Shown here piece after piece: positions 27,495 to 36,813 of a DNA stretch of 61,446 bases. This DNA is from an uncultured Bacillaceae bacterium (GTDB taxonomy: Bacteria; Bacillota; Bacilli; Bacillales; Bacillaceae_L), in NCBI GenBank assembly GCA_947497585.1, contig CANMHG010000015.1, positions 1 through 61,446 on the forward strand. The letters run 5' to 3'. Positions within the stretch are counted from its first letter, which is position 1. Every line of letters starts with the position of its first letter. The position numbers were made by a program, and so were the translations under genes. Below the pieces are notes generated by a model that saw nothing but the letters and a program-made list of their open reading frames with translations, ran no database searches and was not told where the DNA came from.

Positions 27495-27578
27495 TAGTAT
27501 GTATACCGTACTAGTGAAAATTATATACTAAACTAATTTATCTTGCATGCAATGTAATTGATAGTATATGCCATACTA
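27495..27578. promoter_or_regulatory. Two related dyads upstream of mrpA
   Basis: TAGTATGTATACCGTACTA (27495-27513) and TAGTATATGCCATACTA (27562-27578) share TAGTAT and its inverse. They lie in the 257-bp gap between divergent mrpA and the 79-aa gene. They look like operators of one unidentified regulator. TATACTA also occurs alone near 27524. Confidence 0.45.
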
Positions 27579-27692
27579 ATTGAAGTTATTAAATAAGTAA
27601 AAACACGTCAAAATATATAAAAAAAACCACAAAAAATTTTTCTGGGTATAGATTTATACTTCTTGCCAAAAACTATACCTGAGGTGTTGACT

Positions 27693-27932
27693 ATGTATAA
27701 AAAAGAAGTAATGGTAGCAATATCAATTTTTTTTATTTTACTCATAGGTGCTTGGTGGTTGAATGATCAAACTAAAAGTGATTATGGAAATTATAAATAT
27801 GAAAATGATCCAGATGGAACCGTTCGAATCCAAACTATAAATAATGGACTAATAGGCGAAGAAAATAATTTATATCCGCCTTTTAGGCCAAGAGAATATA
27901 TTAGGGTTAATAGTAGACCTGGTGGAGAGTAA
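27693..27932 (+). CDS. Single-span membrane protein, 79 aa
   Basis: A small protein with one N-terminal membrane helix (about residues 4-21, VMVAISIFFILLIGAWWL) and an outside hydrophilic tail rich in Asn, Tyr, Arg and Pro. ATG at 27693 with GAGGTG upstream is preferred over the longer TTG frame from 27663. It is divergent from mrpA and convergent with the MFS gene. The family is not recognised. Confidence 0.6.
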   Translation: MYKKEVMVAISIFFILLIGAWWLNDQTKSDYGNYKYENDPDGTVRIQTINNGLIGEENNLYPPFRPREYIRVNSRPGGE

Positions 27933-27951
27933 ACAAAATATCTTACAAACT

Positions 27952-27984
27952 AAAACAGATGGCTGTCTAACCATCTGTTTTGTT
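27952..27984. terminator. Bidirectional terminator, 79-aa gene and yuxJ
   Basis: AAAACAGATGG...CCATCTGTTTT between convergent genes. Confidence 0.88.
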
Positions 27985-27987
27985 ATG

Positions 27988-29211
27988 TTATGCATCTGCA
28001 TGTCTTTTTATTTCGTTGGATTGCCGCTGAATACTTCCCCATAAAATGAGGGCACTTAATACAAAGATTCCACATGTTACAAAGAACACAGAAGAAATCC
28101 CAAAATATCCACTTACTATTCCACCCATAACAGGACCAATTACATTTCCGAGAAATCTAAAGCTTACATTGTAACCCATTACTTCTCCTTGAATTGAGAG
28201 CGGGGCTACTTGACGAATATAAGCAGTCATACATGGTATCAACCCGCCAACAGAAATACCAAATAAAAATCGAAAAAGAACTAATTGCCAGAGTGAAGTG
28301 GCTAATCCCTGAGGGATAAAGGTGATGGCTGCAAATATGATTAATATCATTAGTACTTTATCATGACCTATCCTGTCACCAAGTTTTCCCCATTGTCTTG
28401 TTGCAAGTAAATTTCCAAATCCAGTTGCTGAAAAAGCGAGACCTGCTAGGAATGCAAGATTTTCAGTTCCATTAAGTTCCCCAACATAGAGCGCTAGAAG
28501 AGGTTGGATACTAAAATTCGCAGCCTGAACTAGTAAAGAGATTATCATAATTGTAAGTAATACTGGATTGTGAAGGATAAGTTGAAGTACCTCTTTACGT
28601 GACAATCTCTTTTTGTCCTTGTTGTCTTTTGATACTCTTATTTCATTAATCCCGATTCCCACCAATAAAGTGGACAGTGCAATGACGATTGATGTTAATA
28701 AAAATGTGTATTGAAATCCAACTGCATCAGCAAGTATTCCCCCAAGCAGTGGTCCGAATAAGGCACCAGAAACTGTCCCCATTTGTAATGTCCCGAGAGT
28801 TTTTCCTGCTGTTTCCTTTGGTGTTTGAGCAGATATTAAGGCTAATGATGTTGGAATAAAGCCTGTTACAATTCCCATTATTAATCTAAGAATAAATAGC
28901 TGTTCAACAGACCGCACAAATCCCATTAAAAAAATGCTAATTGCAATTCCAGAACCAGTGATTAACAATATTTTTTTGTATCCGTGCTTGTCGGCAAAAC
29001 GTCCCCAAATAGGAGAAATAAAAAATGCTGTCAGAAATGTTACCCCGAAAACAAAGCCTGACCACTTTTGAACATAACCATCTGAAAAATCACCTAATGT
29101 ATCAATGAATAATGATAAAAAAGGCATAATCATCGTAGCACTAGCTGCTACAAAAAAATTGGTAAACCACATAATCAGTAAGTTTCGCTTAGCAGTAGTA
29201 ATTGTGTACAC
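27988..29211 (-). CDS. yuxJ: MFS multidrug efflux transporter (YuxJ-like)
   Basis: A 407-residue, 12-helix major facilitator transporter of the drug:H+ antiporter type. The loop 2-3 motif is GRFADKHGYKK, and the helix-5 motif is GPLLGGILADAVG. A second-half loop motif is GKLGDRIGHDK. The substrate is unknown. In B. subtilis the homologous gene sits next to kapD, as here, which supports the name. Confidence 0.82.
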   Translation of the reverse strand: MYTITTAKRNLLIMWFTNFFVAASATMIMPFLSLFIDTLGDFSDGYVQKWSGFVFGVTFLTAFFISPIWGRFADKHGYKKILLITGSGIAISIFLMGFVRSVEQLFILRLIMGIVTGFIPTSLALISAQTPKETAGKTLGTLQMGTVSGALFGPLLGGILADAVGFQYTFLLTSIVIALSTLLVGIGINEIRVSKDNKDKKRLSRKEVLQLILHNPVLLTIMIISLLVQAANFSIQPLLALYVGELNGTENLAFLAGLAFSATGFGNLLATRQWGKLGDRIGHDKVLMILIIFAAITFIPQGLATSLWQLVLFRFLFGISVGGLIPCMTAYIRQVAPLSIQGEVMGYNVSFRFLGNVIGPVMGGIVSGYFGISSVFFVTCGIFVLSALILWGSIQRQSNEIKRHADA

Positions 29212-29422
29212 CTTCTTGTTTTAATTATTTCGTTTCCCTAAATATTATAGTATAATATTCCAAATATTAAAAGTGATTTGTAGTAGATTAGATTGAATTT
29301 TTTGTATATTTTTATTATATTCTGAAAAAAAGACATAAACAGAAGCTTATCTCGTGGTATAATTGTTTAATAATGGTGTTCGAAAATCTTTAGATGGTAT
29401 GTCATAACAAGGGGGAAGTAGA

Positions 29423-30043
29423 ATGGATGATAAGCACCAATATCTATTCATCGATTTTGAATTTACAATGCCAGAAAATAGATCTAATCCTTATGGTTTT
29501 TATCCTGAAATAATTGAAGTAGGTTTAGTAGCCGTCATAGGGCAAAAAATTCGTGGCACATTTTCTTCATATGTTAAACCATCAAAGTTTCCTATTCTCA
29601 CAGAGAGATGCCGAACGTTTCTATCCATTACTCAAGAGCAGGTGAACAACGGTATTACATTTGAAGAATTAGTTAAGAAGTTAAACGAATTTGATCCCGC
29701 TCAGGAAAGTACAATAATTACCTGGGGTAATATGGATATGAAGGTACTACGCCAAAACTGCCAAAAAGCAAACATTGCCTTTCCTTTTAAAGGAAAACAA
29801 CGAGACTTGTCAATGGAGTATAAACGTTTTTTTGGTGACCAAAATCAAACTGGTCTTTGGAAGGCTGTACAGGAGTATGGGAAAGAAGGGACAGGTAAGC
29901 ATCACTGTGCATTAGATGATGCAACGACAACTTTCAATATTTTTAAATTGGTTGAAAATGATAAACGATACTTAGAAAAACCTGAACCGACTACGATTGG
30001 CGATAGAGTTGATTTTTCAAAGTTATTAAATAAGTTTGCATGA
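29423..30043 (+). CDS. kapD: 3'-5' exonuclease KapD (KinA-pathway sporulation inhibitor)
   Basis: A 206-residue DEDDh-type exonuclease. Exo I is FIDFEFTM (Asp and Glu, residues 11-13), Exo II is around TWGNMDMKVL, and Exo III is HHCALDDATTT. In B. subtilis, KapD overproduction blocks the KinA route to sporulation. The start follows AAGGGGGAAG. It is close to kapB, another kinase-associated sporulation gene, although separated by the LysM hydrolase gene. Confidence 0.9.
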   Translation: MDDKHQYLFIDFEFTMPENRSNPYGFYPEIIEVGLVAVIGQKIRGTFSSYVKPSKFPILTERCRTFLSITQEQVNNGITFEELVKKLNEFDPAQESTIITWGNMDMKVLRQNCQKANIAFPFKGKQRDLSMEYKRFFGDQNQTGLWKAVQEYGKEGTGKHHCALDDATTTFNIFKLVENDKRYLEKPEPTTIGDRVDFSKLLNKFA

Positions 30044-30044
30044 T

Positions 30045-30080
30045 GAGCTAAATCCACACAAGTGATTTAGCTCTATTTTA
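30045..30080 (+). terminator. Terminator after kapD
   Basis: GAGCTAAATC...GATTTAGCTC followed by TATTTTA. Confidence 0.8.
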
Positions 30081-30191
30081 TGGTCAAAACACCCCTTATT
30101 ATCCATTAATTACAAGATATATAACTGTTTCTGCTTTTCATAAAAACCATCTCCTAGGAAAAGACTAGATAAAAAAGAGGAGAGATGCTCG

Positions 30192-31511
30192 ATGTTTGTT
30201 GGTCATCGTATGGAAAGTAACGATACAATTATCTTAACACTCGACCCTAACCTTACTGAGTTTTCAAATGAATTGGGAAGCAATCCACCTCAAAAAAAGA
30301 GACATCTTAATGGCAATGTTCAAGGATATCTTGAAAAGAATGTTCCTAATTTTAAGCAAGGAATAGTAAAGGTAGTCTCCGGAACCATTGTTGTTGCTAC
30401 AATTATGCTTGGAAGCAGTTCGGTTCTCGGGGAAAATTCTCAAGCAACTGTAAAAGCAGCCTCACTAGATCACACCTACACTGTTCAAAAAGGAGATACA
30501 TTATCTGCTATCGGACAAAAATTCAAAATAACAGTAAATGATCTGAAGCAACTTAATAATTTGACTGGTGATATGATTTATATCGGACAAACCTTAAAGG
30601 TATCTTCCTCAAGTTCTTCGACAGTACAAGAATCATCTTATACTGTAAAGAGTGGTGATTCCTTATCAGTAATTGCCAAACTTTACAATATGAATGTGAA
30701 TGAACTGAAACAACTAAACAATTTAACAAGTGATACAATTTTTATAGGCCAAAACTTGAAAGTTAGAGGTACAACCGTCACACCCCAGCCTACAACCTCA
30801 ACTCAGAATTATGTGGTTCAGGCTGGTGATTCCCTTTCTGTTATTGCTAAGAGATACAACATGACTGTCTTACAACTCAAGCAACTTAATAATCTAACCT
30901 CGGATACAATTTATATTGGTCAACAGTTGAAAGTAAGTACAACTAATTCAACAACAACAACCTCATATATAGTTCAATCTGGTGATACATTATCTGCAAT
31001 TGCTAAAAGGTATAATACTACGGTAAATGCGATTATGTCTGCCAATAATTTAGCTAGTGATGTCATCTATGTTGGACAGAGATTGACTGTGGTTTCAGCA
31101 GGAGGTTCTACAACTGGTGAAACGGCTAAAAGCCCTACGCAAGTAAAACAGGAGTTAGTTAAGGACTCTTTTAACTACATAGGTGTTCCTTATGTATGGG
31201 GAGGTTCTACTCCTGCAGGTTTTGATTGTTCAGGTTTTGTGTCTTTTATGTTTGCGCAACATGGAATTAATATCCCAAGAACAACTTCTGCAGATTATTT
31301 TACAATGGGCACTTCTGTTGCAAAGTTGAATTTAGAAGTGGGAGACTTAGTGTTCTTCGGGGTGAATCGCCCAGGTGAGGTATCGCACGTAGGGTTTTAT
31401 GTAGGAAATAATGAGTTTATTTCTGCAACAACCTCCAAAGGAATTGCAGTTTATTCGTTAGATAATAGTTATTGGTCTCAGTATTATATGGGGGCGAAAA
31501 GAGTTTATTAA
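30192..31511 (+). CDS. Peptidoglycan hydrolase with four LysM domains and NlpC/P60 domain
   Basis: A 439-residue exported cell-wall DL-endopeptidase of the LytE/LytF/CwlS type. After a 57-residue cytosolic-looking N-terminal stretch comes a hydrophobic signal segment (about 58-80), a likely cleavage near VKAAS, and four LysM repeats starting near residues 95, 148, 206 and 256. Each has [12 protein letters not shown] or [16 protein letters not shown] starts. A C-terminal NlpC/P60 domain carries the catalytic Cys in [10 protein letters not shown] and His in [18 protein letters not shown] precedes the ATG. The long N-region before the signal is unusual. Confidence 0.9.
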   Translation: MFVGHRMESNDTIILTLDPNLTEFSNELGSNPPQKKRHLNGNVQGYLEKNVPNFKQGIVKVVSGTIVVATIMLGSSSVLGENSQATVKAASLDHTYTVQKGDTLSAIGQKFKITVNDLKQLNNLTGDMIYIGQTLKVSSSSSSTVQESSYTVKSGDSLSVIAKLYNMNVNELKQLNNLTSDTIFIGQNLKVRGTTVTPQPTTSTQNYVVQAGDSLSVIAKRYNMTVLQLKQLNNLTSDTIYIGQQLKVSTTNSTTTTSYIVQSGDTLSAIAKRYNTTVNAIMSANNLASDVIYVGQRLTVVSAGGSTTGETAKSPTQVKQELVKDSFNYIGVPYVWGGSTPAGFDCSGFVSFMFAQHGINIPRTTSADYFTMGTSVAKLNLEVGDLVFFGVNRPGEVSHVGFYVGNNEFISATTSKGIAVYSLDNSYWSQYYMGAKRVY

Positions 31512-31540
31512 AGGCAGGGAGTACCCTGCCTTTGTTTGTG
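31508..31540. terminator. Bidirectional terminator, LysM hydrolase gene and kapB
   Basis: AAAGGCAGGG-agta-CCCTGCCTTT followed by GTTTGTG, between convergent genes. Confidence 0.85.
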
Positions 31541-31547
31541 TGTATCC

Positions 31548-31943
31548 CTATTTAAAATAGTCTTTTTTTAGAATTGCTAGGTTTTCTAGACTTCTTTTTG
31601 CCCATTCGCTGTTATCTGTTTCCAATTCAGTTACTGCTTTATTTAATGAGTCGTGTAGGGATTCTTCATAAGATGGAATTTCGCCTTCATATGGACGTAC
31701 CATTTTTAAAGGGATGTTTGTTTGTTCGTTAAAGGCCAGTGCTCTGCGTTCATGAAAGATTGGAACATTAACTTCCTTAGGAGCATGAAGGTCCCCTTGT
31801 AGAGGATGCTTAAGAACAGCTTTAATTTTAACTAAGTAATGTTGTGGACGGATGTTTGTTATTTCACCGATATATTTACCAGTCTTAGCGATTCCTGTGA
31901 CAATATCACCGATTTGTAATGTGTTTTCACTCAATTTTTCCAC
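31548..31943 (-). CDS. kapB: Kinase-associated protein KapB
   Basis: A 131-residue protein of the KapB family, needed in B. subtilis for full KinB signalling into the sporulation phosphorelay. The beta-rich N-terminus GDIVTGIAKTGKYIGEITNIRPQHYLVKI is characteristic. No signal peptide or lipobox is present, so the historical term lipoprotein does not fit this copy. No kinB gene lies in the window. Confidence 0.87.
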   Translation of the reverse strand: MEKLSENTLQIGDIVTGIAKTGKYIGEITNIRPQHYLVKIKAVLKHPLQGDLHAPKEVNVPIFHERRALAFNEQTNIPLKMVRPYEGEIPSYEESLHDSLNKAVTELETDNSEWAKRSLENLAILKKDYFK

Positions 31944-32032
31944 CCTCTATCCTGTATTAATATGTTCGAGAACTTATCATTAATATGATATACTTAGCGA
32001 GTTAGACTAGCAATATGAAAGGTAGTGTGTCT

Positions 32033-32227
32033 ATGTTCGCAGTATTCAACACGCTTTATTTATTTTTATATTTTCCAGAGGATAAGTCGGAGTATATTCC
32101 AGCCTTCTTTTGGATGGTACTTTTTTTGTTATTCGCTGTTTTAACAATGCGTTTTTTTATAAAAATCTCTCAAAAAGAACAAGCAAAAGCAAAAGAACTT
32201 GAAGAGAGATTAAGAGATAAAGAATAG
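32033..32227 (+). CDS. Small membrane protein, 64 aa
   Basis: It has one clear and one possible membrane helix (about residues 1-12 and 20-42), then a charged coiled-coil-like tail (ISQKEQAKAKELEERLRDKE). The ATG at 32033 has AAAGG ten bases upstream; an ATG at 32015 is also possible and would give 70 aa. The family is not recognised. It is divergent from kapB. Confidence 0.6.
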   Translation: MFAVFNTLYLFLYFPEDKSEYIPAFFWMVLFLLFAVLTMRFFIKISQKEQAKAKELEERLRDKE

Positions 32228-32237
32228 ATTGCAAAGT

Positions 32238-32267
32238 AATCCTACTCAGTTAAGTGGGATTTTTTTA
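32238..32267 (+). terminator. Terminator after the 64-aa gene
   Basis: AATCCTACT...AGTGGGATT followed by TTTTTTT. Confidence 0.75.
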
Positions 32268-32351
32268 ATTATTTGAAATAATTTTATTAATAGATTTATG
32301 CTATTATAAATATTATTTCAAAAATGAGCAATAAAAGAGGAGTAAGAATAC

Positions 32352-33692
32352 ATGAAAAATGATCAGTGGACATCAAAGATCGGTTTTATACTAGCAGTTG
32401 CAGGTTCTGCAATCGGGCTAGGTGCTATATGGAAGTTTCCGTATATGGCTGGAACAAATGGAGGAGCCATCTTTTTTCTATTGTTTCTTCTATTAACGAT
32501 ATTCATAGGCGCACCCATTTTAATAGCGGAATTTATTATTGGTAGAGCTTCACAAAAAGATGCAGTAAGCTCTTTTAAACAATTAGTCCCACAGACAAAC
32601 TGGCATATACTAGGGTATATGGGGGTTGTACTGTCCTTTATCCTATTATCTTTTTATAGTGTCGTAGGTGGTTGGATCTTATCATATCTATGGAGGAGTA
32701 TTAGTGGTTCGTTAACAGGGCTAAATAATGATGAGTATGGAAGTCTTTTTTCAAGTATTATTGCTAGTCCATTTGAGGTTGTGTTGGTTCAGTTCCTATT
32801 TATGCTTCTGACCATTATGGTGGTTCAGGGAGGCATTCAAAAAGGAATTGAAAAAGCTAGCAAATACATGATGCCAGCTCTTTTTATCTTATTTTTGATT
32901 TTGGTATTTCGTTCAGTAACTTTAAAAGGTTCGAGTGAAGGAATTGCGTTCTTATTAAAACCGAATTTTATGAACATAACGTCTGACACAGTATTAATGG
33001 CTTTAGGACAGTCGTTCTTTGCTTTGAGTGTCGGTATTTTGGTAATGGTAACGTATGCTTCCTATTTATCTAAAAAGGAGAATATCACAAAGTCTGCATA
33101 CACAGTAGTTGGATTAAATATTTTGATTTCTCTTTTAGCAGGATTGGTTATTTTTCCTGCAGTATATGCATTTGGATTTGAGCCAAGCGAAGGACCTGGT
33201 TTAGTTTTCGTTGTCCTTCCAGCAGTATTTAATGAGATGTTTTTCGGTGGCTTTTTCTTATTTCTATTTCTTCTGTTGCTTCTGTTTGCTACCTTAACAT
33301 CTGCCTTCTCGATACTAGAAATCGTTGTGGCAGCAATAGTAAAGGGAGAACACCAGAAGAGAAAGCATGCAACCTGGATTTCTGGTATTTTGGTTTTCCT
33401 AGTTGGTATTCCGAGCGCCTTATCCTTTGGAGTGTTGTCTGATTTCTTGATTTTTGACAAAACAATATTTGACTTAGCAGACTTTGTTGTTACTAATCTT
33501 GGCTTACCATTAGGAGCTCTGTTTATCTCTTTATTTGTTGGCTACAGACTACCAAGGAAGCTAGTTAAGCAAGAGTTAGAAAATGGTACAAATGGTCTTG
33601 GTACTTTGTTTGATTTATGGTATTTCTCAATTCGTTTTATTGTTCCAATTGCTATAAGTGTTATCTTTGTTTATTCGCTTGGTTGGATTTAA
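32352..33692 (+). CDS. Neurotransmitter:sodium symporter (NSS/SNF) family transporter
   Basis: A 446-residue membrane protein with about 11-12 helices. The helix-1 signature GSAIGLGAIWKFPYMAGTNGGA (about residues 18-39) forms the Na+ and substrate site in LeuT-fold transporters. FFALSVGILVMVTYASY near residue 221 matches the helix-6 substrate site. It probably imports an amino acid or related compound with Na+, drawing on the gradient the Mrp system maintains. The substrate is not predictable. Confidence 0.9.
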   Translation: MKNDQWTSKIGFILAVAGSAIGLGAIWKFPYMAGTNGGAIFFLLFLLLTIFIGAPILIAEFIIGRASQKDAVSSFKQLVPQTNWHILGYMGVVLSFILLSFYSVVGGWILSYLWRSISGSLTGLNNDEYGSLFSSIIASPFEVVLVQFLFMLLTIMVVQGGIQKGIEKASKYMMPALFILFLILVFRSVTLKGSSEGIAFLLKPNFMNITSDTVLMALGQSFFALSVGILVMVTYASYLSKKENITKSAYTVVGLNILISLLAGLVIFPAVYAFGFEPSEGPGLVFVVLPAVFNEMFFGGFFLFLFLLLLLFATLTSAFSILEIVVAAIVKGEHQKRKHATWISGILVFLVGIPSALSFGVLSDFLIFDKTIFDLADFVVTNLGLPLGALFISLFVGYRLPRKLVKQELENGTNGLGTLFDLWYFSIRFIVPIAISVIFVYSLGWI

Positions 33693-33717
33693 AAATGATG
33701 TAAAGTGGGGAATGGAA

Positions 33718-34338
33718 ATGGATATTGTTATAATTAGACATGGTCAATCAGAAGCAGACTTACTAGGCGTCCATGAGGGAAGAGCAGATTTTGCACTAAC
33801 AGATTTAGGTAGAGAGCAAGCTGGGCTTATGGCAGAGAAAGTAACCAATAGCTTTAGCCCTACTAAAATTTGGGCTAGCCCATTGAAGCGAGCACATGAA
33901 ACGGCCAGTATACTATCACAAAAATGTGGCGTTCCACTGATACTTGAAGAAGACTTAATGGAATACAATAATGGTGTTTTGGCTGGGTTACCAAGGGAAG
34001 TTGCTGCACAAAAATACCCTCTCCCACCTGGTGGAAGATTGCCACATGAAGCAATCGAGGCAGGTGAATCTGTCCTCGATTTTAGATTAAGAGTGGAGCG
34101 TGTTTTTTCTAAAATAATTGCTGAAAGCGGAGATGCTCCGAGAATTGCTATTGTTGCCCATGGTGGCACGATCTCAAATATACTTAAATCTTTTCTTAGG
34201 CTACCACCAATTACAGAGTATGGGTTTTCTACAGGCGATACAGGTATTCATTACTTACGAATTACCGAGAATAATAGACTGATTTTATGGTTAAATAATA
34301 CGGAGCATTTAGTGGATTTACAAAAAGATGGAGTCTAG
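33718..34338 (+). CDS. Histidine phosphatase (phosphoglycerate-mutase-like)
   Basis: A 206-residue enzyme of the histidine phosphatase superfamily. The phosphorylated histidine is in IIRHGQSEAD (residues 5-14), and the second histidine is in IVAHGGTISN near residue 144. The substrate may be a sugar phosphate or similar small ester; it is not typical glycolytic Gpm by length. ATG at 33718 is 7 bp from AGTGGGG; ATG at 33712 is also possible. The upstream extension overlaps the NSS gene and is unlikely. Confidence 0.85.
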   Translation: MDIVIIRHGQSEADLLGVHEGRADFALTDLGREQAGLMAEKVTNSFSPTKIWASPLKRAHETASILSQKCGVPLILEEDLMEYNNGVLAGLPREVAAQKYPLPPGGRLPHEAIEAGESVLDFRLRVERVFSKIIAESGDAPRIAIVAHGGTISNILKSFLRLPPITEYGFSTGDTGIHYLRITENNRLILWLNNTEHLVDLQKDGV

Positions 34339-34343
34339 GTTTT

Positions 34344-35120
34344 ATTCGGACAGGTGTGCGAAGAGAATTCTAATACTAGTCCGAATAGAAGGTGGATTCG
34401 GACAGGTTGAGCAAGCCAGTACTTCAACCAGTCGGAATCCAGAGGTAATTCGGACAGGTTGAACAAGCGAGCACCTCGACTAGTCCGAATCCAGAGGTAA
34501 TTCGGACAGGTTGAGCAAGCCAGTACCTCGACTAGTCCGAATCCAGAGGTAATTCGGACAGGTTGAGCAAGCCAGTACTTCAACCAGTCGGAATCCAGAG
34601 GTAATTCGGACAGGTTGAGCAAGCCAGTACTTCAACCAGTCGGAATCCAGAGGTAATTCGGACAGGTTGAACAAGCGAGCACCTCGACTAGTCCGAATCC
34701 AGAGGTAATTCGGACAGGTTAAATAAGCCAGCACCACAACTAGTCCGAATCCAGAGTTTATTCGGACAGGTTGAACAAGCGAGCACCTCGACTAGTCCGA
34801 ATCCAGAGGTAATTCGGACTGGTTGAATAAGCCAGCACCACAACTAGTCCGAATCCAGAGTTTATTCAGACAGGTTGAACGAGCCAGCGCCTCGACTAGT
34901 CCGAATCCGAAGGTTATTCAGACAGGTTGAATAAGCTAGCACCACAACTAGTCCGAATCCAGAGTTTATTCAGACAGGTTGAGCAAGCGAGCACCTTGAC
35001 CAGTCCGAATCTGAAGGTTATTCAGACAGGTTGGATAAGCCGGCACCACAACTAGTCCGAATCCAGAGGTAATTTGGACAGGTTGACCAAGCCAGAACCT
35101 CAACCAGTCCGAATCCTAAA
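34344..35120. repeat. Fifteen tandem 52-bp hairpin repeats
   Basis: Units start with ATTCGGACAGG or a close variant at 34344, 34396, 34448, and so on to 35072, always exactly 52 bp apart. Each holds an inverted pair: ATTCGGACAGGT at its start and ACTAGTCCGAAT about 35 bp on, enclosing a variable GAGCAAGCCAGTACCTC-like centre. An AGAGGT-type linker follows. Changes in one arm are sometimes matched in the other (TCAGAC variants are not). It lies between convergent genes. Open frames across it result from the repeat and are not genes. Confidence 0.92.
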
Positions 35121-35186
35121 CCAGTAAACCAGTAAACAGAGTAAACTACCATTCTCCTCTCGAGAGAATAAGGTGCCTTCTATACT

Positions 35187-36350
35187 CTACGCCAATGCAA
35201 CCTTCAGCCTAGTAAGCCCCTCTTCAAGCGTACTTAAAGGACATCCAATATTAATCCGAACAAATCCTTCGCCACCTGGTCCGTATTTAGGGCCAGGCTC
35301 TAACCCTAATTTCCCCTTCTTGATTAGGACATCCTTAAGCTCGGAGTCTGTTAACCCTAATTCCCTGCAATCCAACCAAACGAGATAACTAGCATCAGGT
35401 CTTATCACCTTAACTCTAGGAAGATTAGATTCGATGAAGTTCATAAGATACGTAACATTTTGCCGCAAATACTCAATTAAATTATCCAACCACTCGTCTC
35501 CATGCAGGTAAGCTGCCTCCATACCAATAATGCCAAATGTACCTAAGGTAAAAAATCCTTGTTGTTGTTGCCTTTTATCAAACCTTGTTCGTAACGATCT
35601 ATTTGGAATAATAGTGGCTGAAGCCTGTAAACCAGCTAAATTAAAGGTTTTACTAGGTGCAATTAACGTGAGGGATTGTTCAGCAAACTCTTTTGAAATA
35701 GAAGCAAAAGGAATATGTGTTTGATCGCCGATAATTAAATCTGAATGAATCTCATCAGACACAATAAGAATATTGTGCTTTAGACAAATTTGACCTAACC
35801 TTCTAAGTTCTTCTTTTGACCAAACTCTTCCACCAGGATTATGAGGATTACACAGAAGAAATAGTTTAACAGAAGGATCTAAATTTTTTTCTAAATCGTC
35901 AAAATCAATATAATAGCGGTTATTCTTTAAGATTAGTGGACTGTTAAGCACGGTCCGATTATTCTTCTCTATCATTTCAAAGAAAGGGGTATAAATGGGT
36001 GATTGAATGAGGATTTTATCTCCTGGGCTTGAAAACTCTTGAATGGCCATGCTAATTGCAAAAACGACTCCAGGACTGTATGTTATTGAACTAGAAGTGA
36101 CTTCCCATTGGTGCCTTCGTTTCAACCAGCCTGTAATAGCCTCACTTGTCTCTGCTAAGGGTAGAGAATAGCCAAAGATACCATGGTTGACCTTTTGTGC
36201 AAGTTCCTTTACAACTATCTCTGGTGCTTGAAAGTCCATATCAGCTACCCACATAGGAAGAACATCTTTTGTTCCAAATACTCTTTCATTTATATCCCAT
36301 TTCACAGAGTTTGTTCCCTTACGGCAAATTTCGTTATCAAAGCTCAACAT
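35187..36350 (-). CDS. patB: PatB/MalY-type cystathionine beta-lyase/aminotransferase
   Basis: A 387-residue PLP-dependent fold-type I enzyme that cleaves C-S bonds of cystathionine or cysteine-like substrates. The PLP lysine is in APSKTFNLAG near residue 234. Other conserved parts are MWVADMDFQAP, NPHNPGGRVWS, SDEIHSDL and the C-terminal FVRINIGCP. AGGAGG precedes the ATG. It is divergent from yugE, as patB is in B. subtilis. Confidence 0.92.
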   Translation of the reverse strand: MLSFDNEICRKGTNSVKWDINERVFGTKDVLPMWVADMDFQAPEIVVKELAQKVNHGIFGYSLPLAETSEAITGWLKRRHQWEVTSSSITYSPGVVFAISMAIQEFSSPGDKILIQSPIYTPFFEMIEKNNRTVLNSPLILKNNRYYIDFDDLEKNLDPSVKLFLLCNPHNPGGRVWSKEELRRLGQICLKHNILIVSDEIHSDLIIGDQTHIPFASISKEFAEQSLTLIAPSKTFNLAGLQASATIIPNRSLRTRFDKRQQQQGFFTLGTFGIIGMEAAYLHGDEWLDNLIEYLRQNVTYLMNFIESNLPRVKVIRPDASYLVWLDCRELGLTDSELKDVLIKKGKLGLEPGPKYGPGGEGFVRINIGCPLSTLEEGLTRLKVALA

Positions 36351-36483
36351 ACATTCAACCTCCTAATATGTATTACATGTAAAGGTGTGATAAAATAGAC
36401 CATACTGTATTTATGAAACCTATGTGTAACTAGACAGAAGTTATTACATTAAAGATAAAATTATGTGTAAAAAGGTGATAATA

Positions 36484-36747
36484 ATGACTATGCAAAGAGA
36501 TGTTAATTTACAGATCATGTACCTGCTTGAAAATTGGGACCCTCTAGGGCATGGACTAGGGTCATATGAAACAGAAGCAGTAGATGTTCTTCAGGCTGTA
36601 CACCAGATAGATGATCCGGAGAAACTTGCAACTAAAATTCAGTTAATTTATGAATTCTCGTTTGAACAGCTGATTCCTTTATCAGATTGTAGAAAAATGG
36701 CTGAAAAGCTACTGTTAATTAAAAATGATTCTACTTGTGAATTGTAG
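36484..36747 (+). CDS. yugE: DUF1871 family protein (YugE-like)
   Basis: An 87-residue soluble helical protein. Features are NWDPLGHGLGSYETEAVDVLQAVH and the C-terminal IPLSDCRKMAEKLL, typical of DUF1871. AAGGTGA lies just before the ATG at 36484; the ATG at 36463 precedes that site. Position beside patB supports the name. No activity is known. Confidence 0.82.
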   Translation: MTMQRDVNLQIMYLLENWDPLGHGLGSYETEAVDVLQAVHQIDDPEKLATKIQLIYEFSFEQLIPLSDCRKMAEKLLLIKNDSTCEL

Positions 36748-36766
36748 GTTAACTAAAATAAAAAAC

Positions 36767-36812
36767 ATAAGAGGAGATTACATCAGGTAGTTACGATGTA
36801 ATCTCCTCTTAT
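36767..36812. terminator. Strong bidirectional terminator, yugE and yugF
   Basis: A perfect 18-bp stem (ATAAGAGGAGATTACATC with its complement) and a 10-nt loop, between convergent genes. Confidence 0.92.
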
Positions 36813-36813
36813 G

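Noticed and set aside
34335..34737. Minus-strand open frames of 85-95 codons with repeated peptide units
   Set aside because: They arise from reading the 52-bp repeat array in three frames (3 x 52 = 156 bp per peptide period), and no ribosome site is present.
34344..35120. CRISPR array
   Set aside because: The period is constant at 52 bp, but there are no unique spacers: variation is scattered, and each unit has its own inverted arms. No cas genes are in the window.
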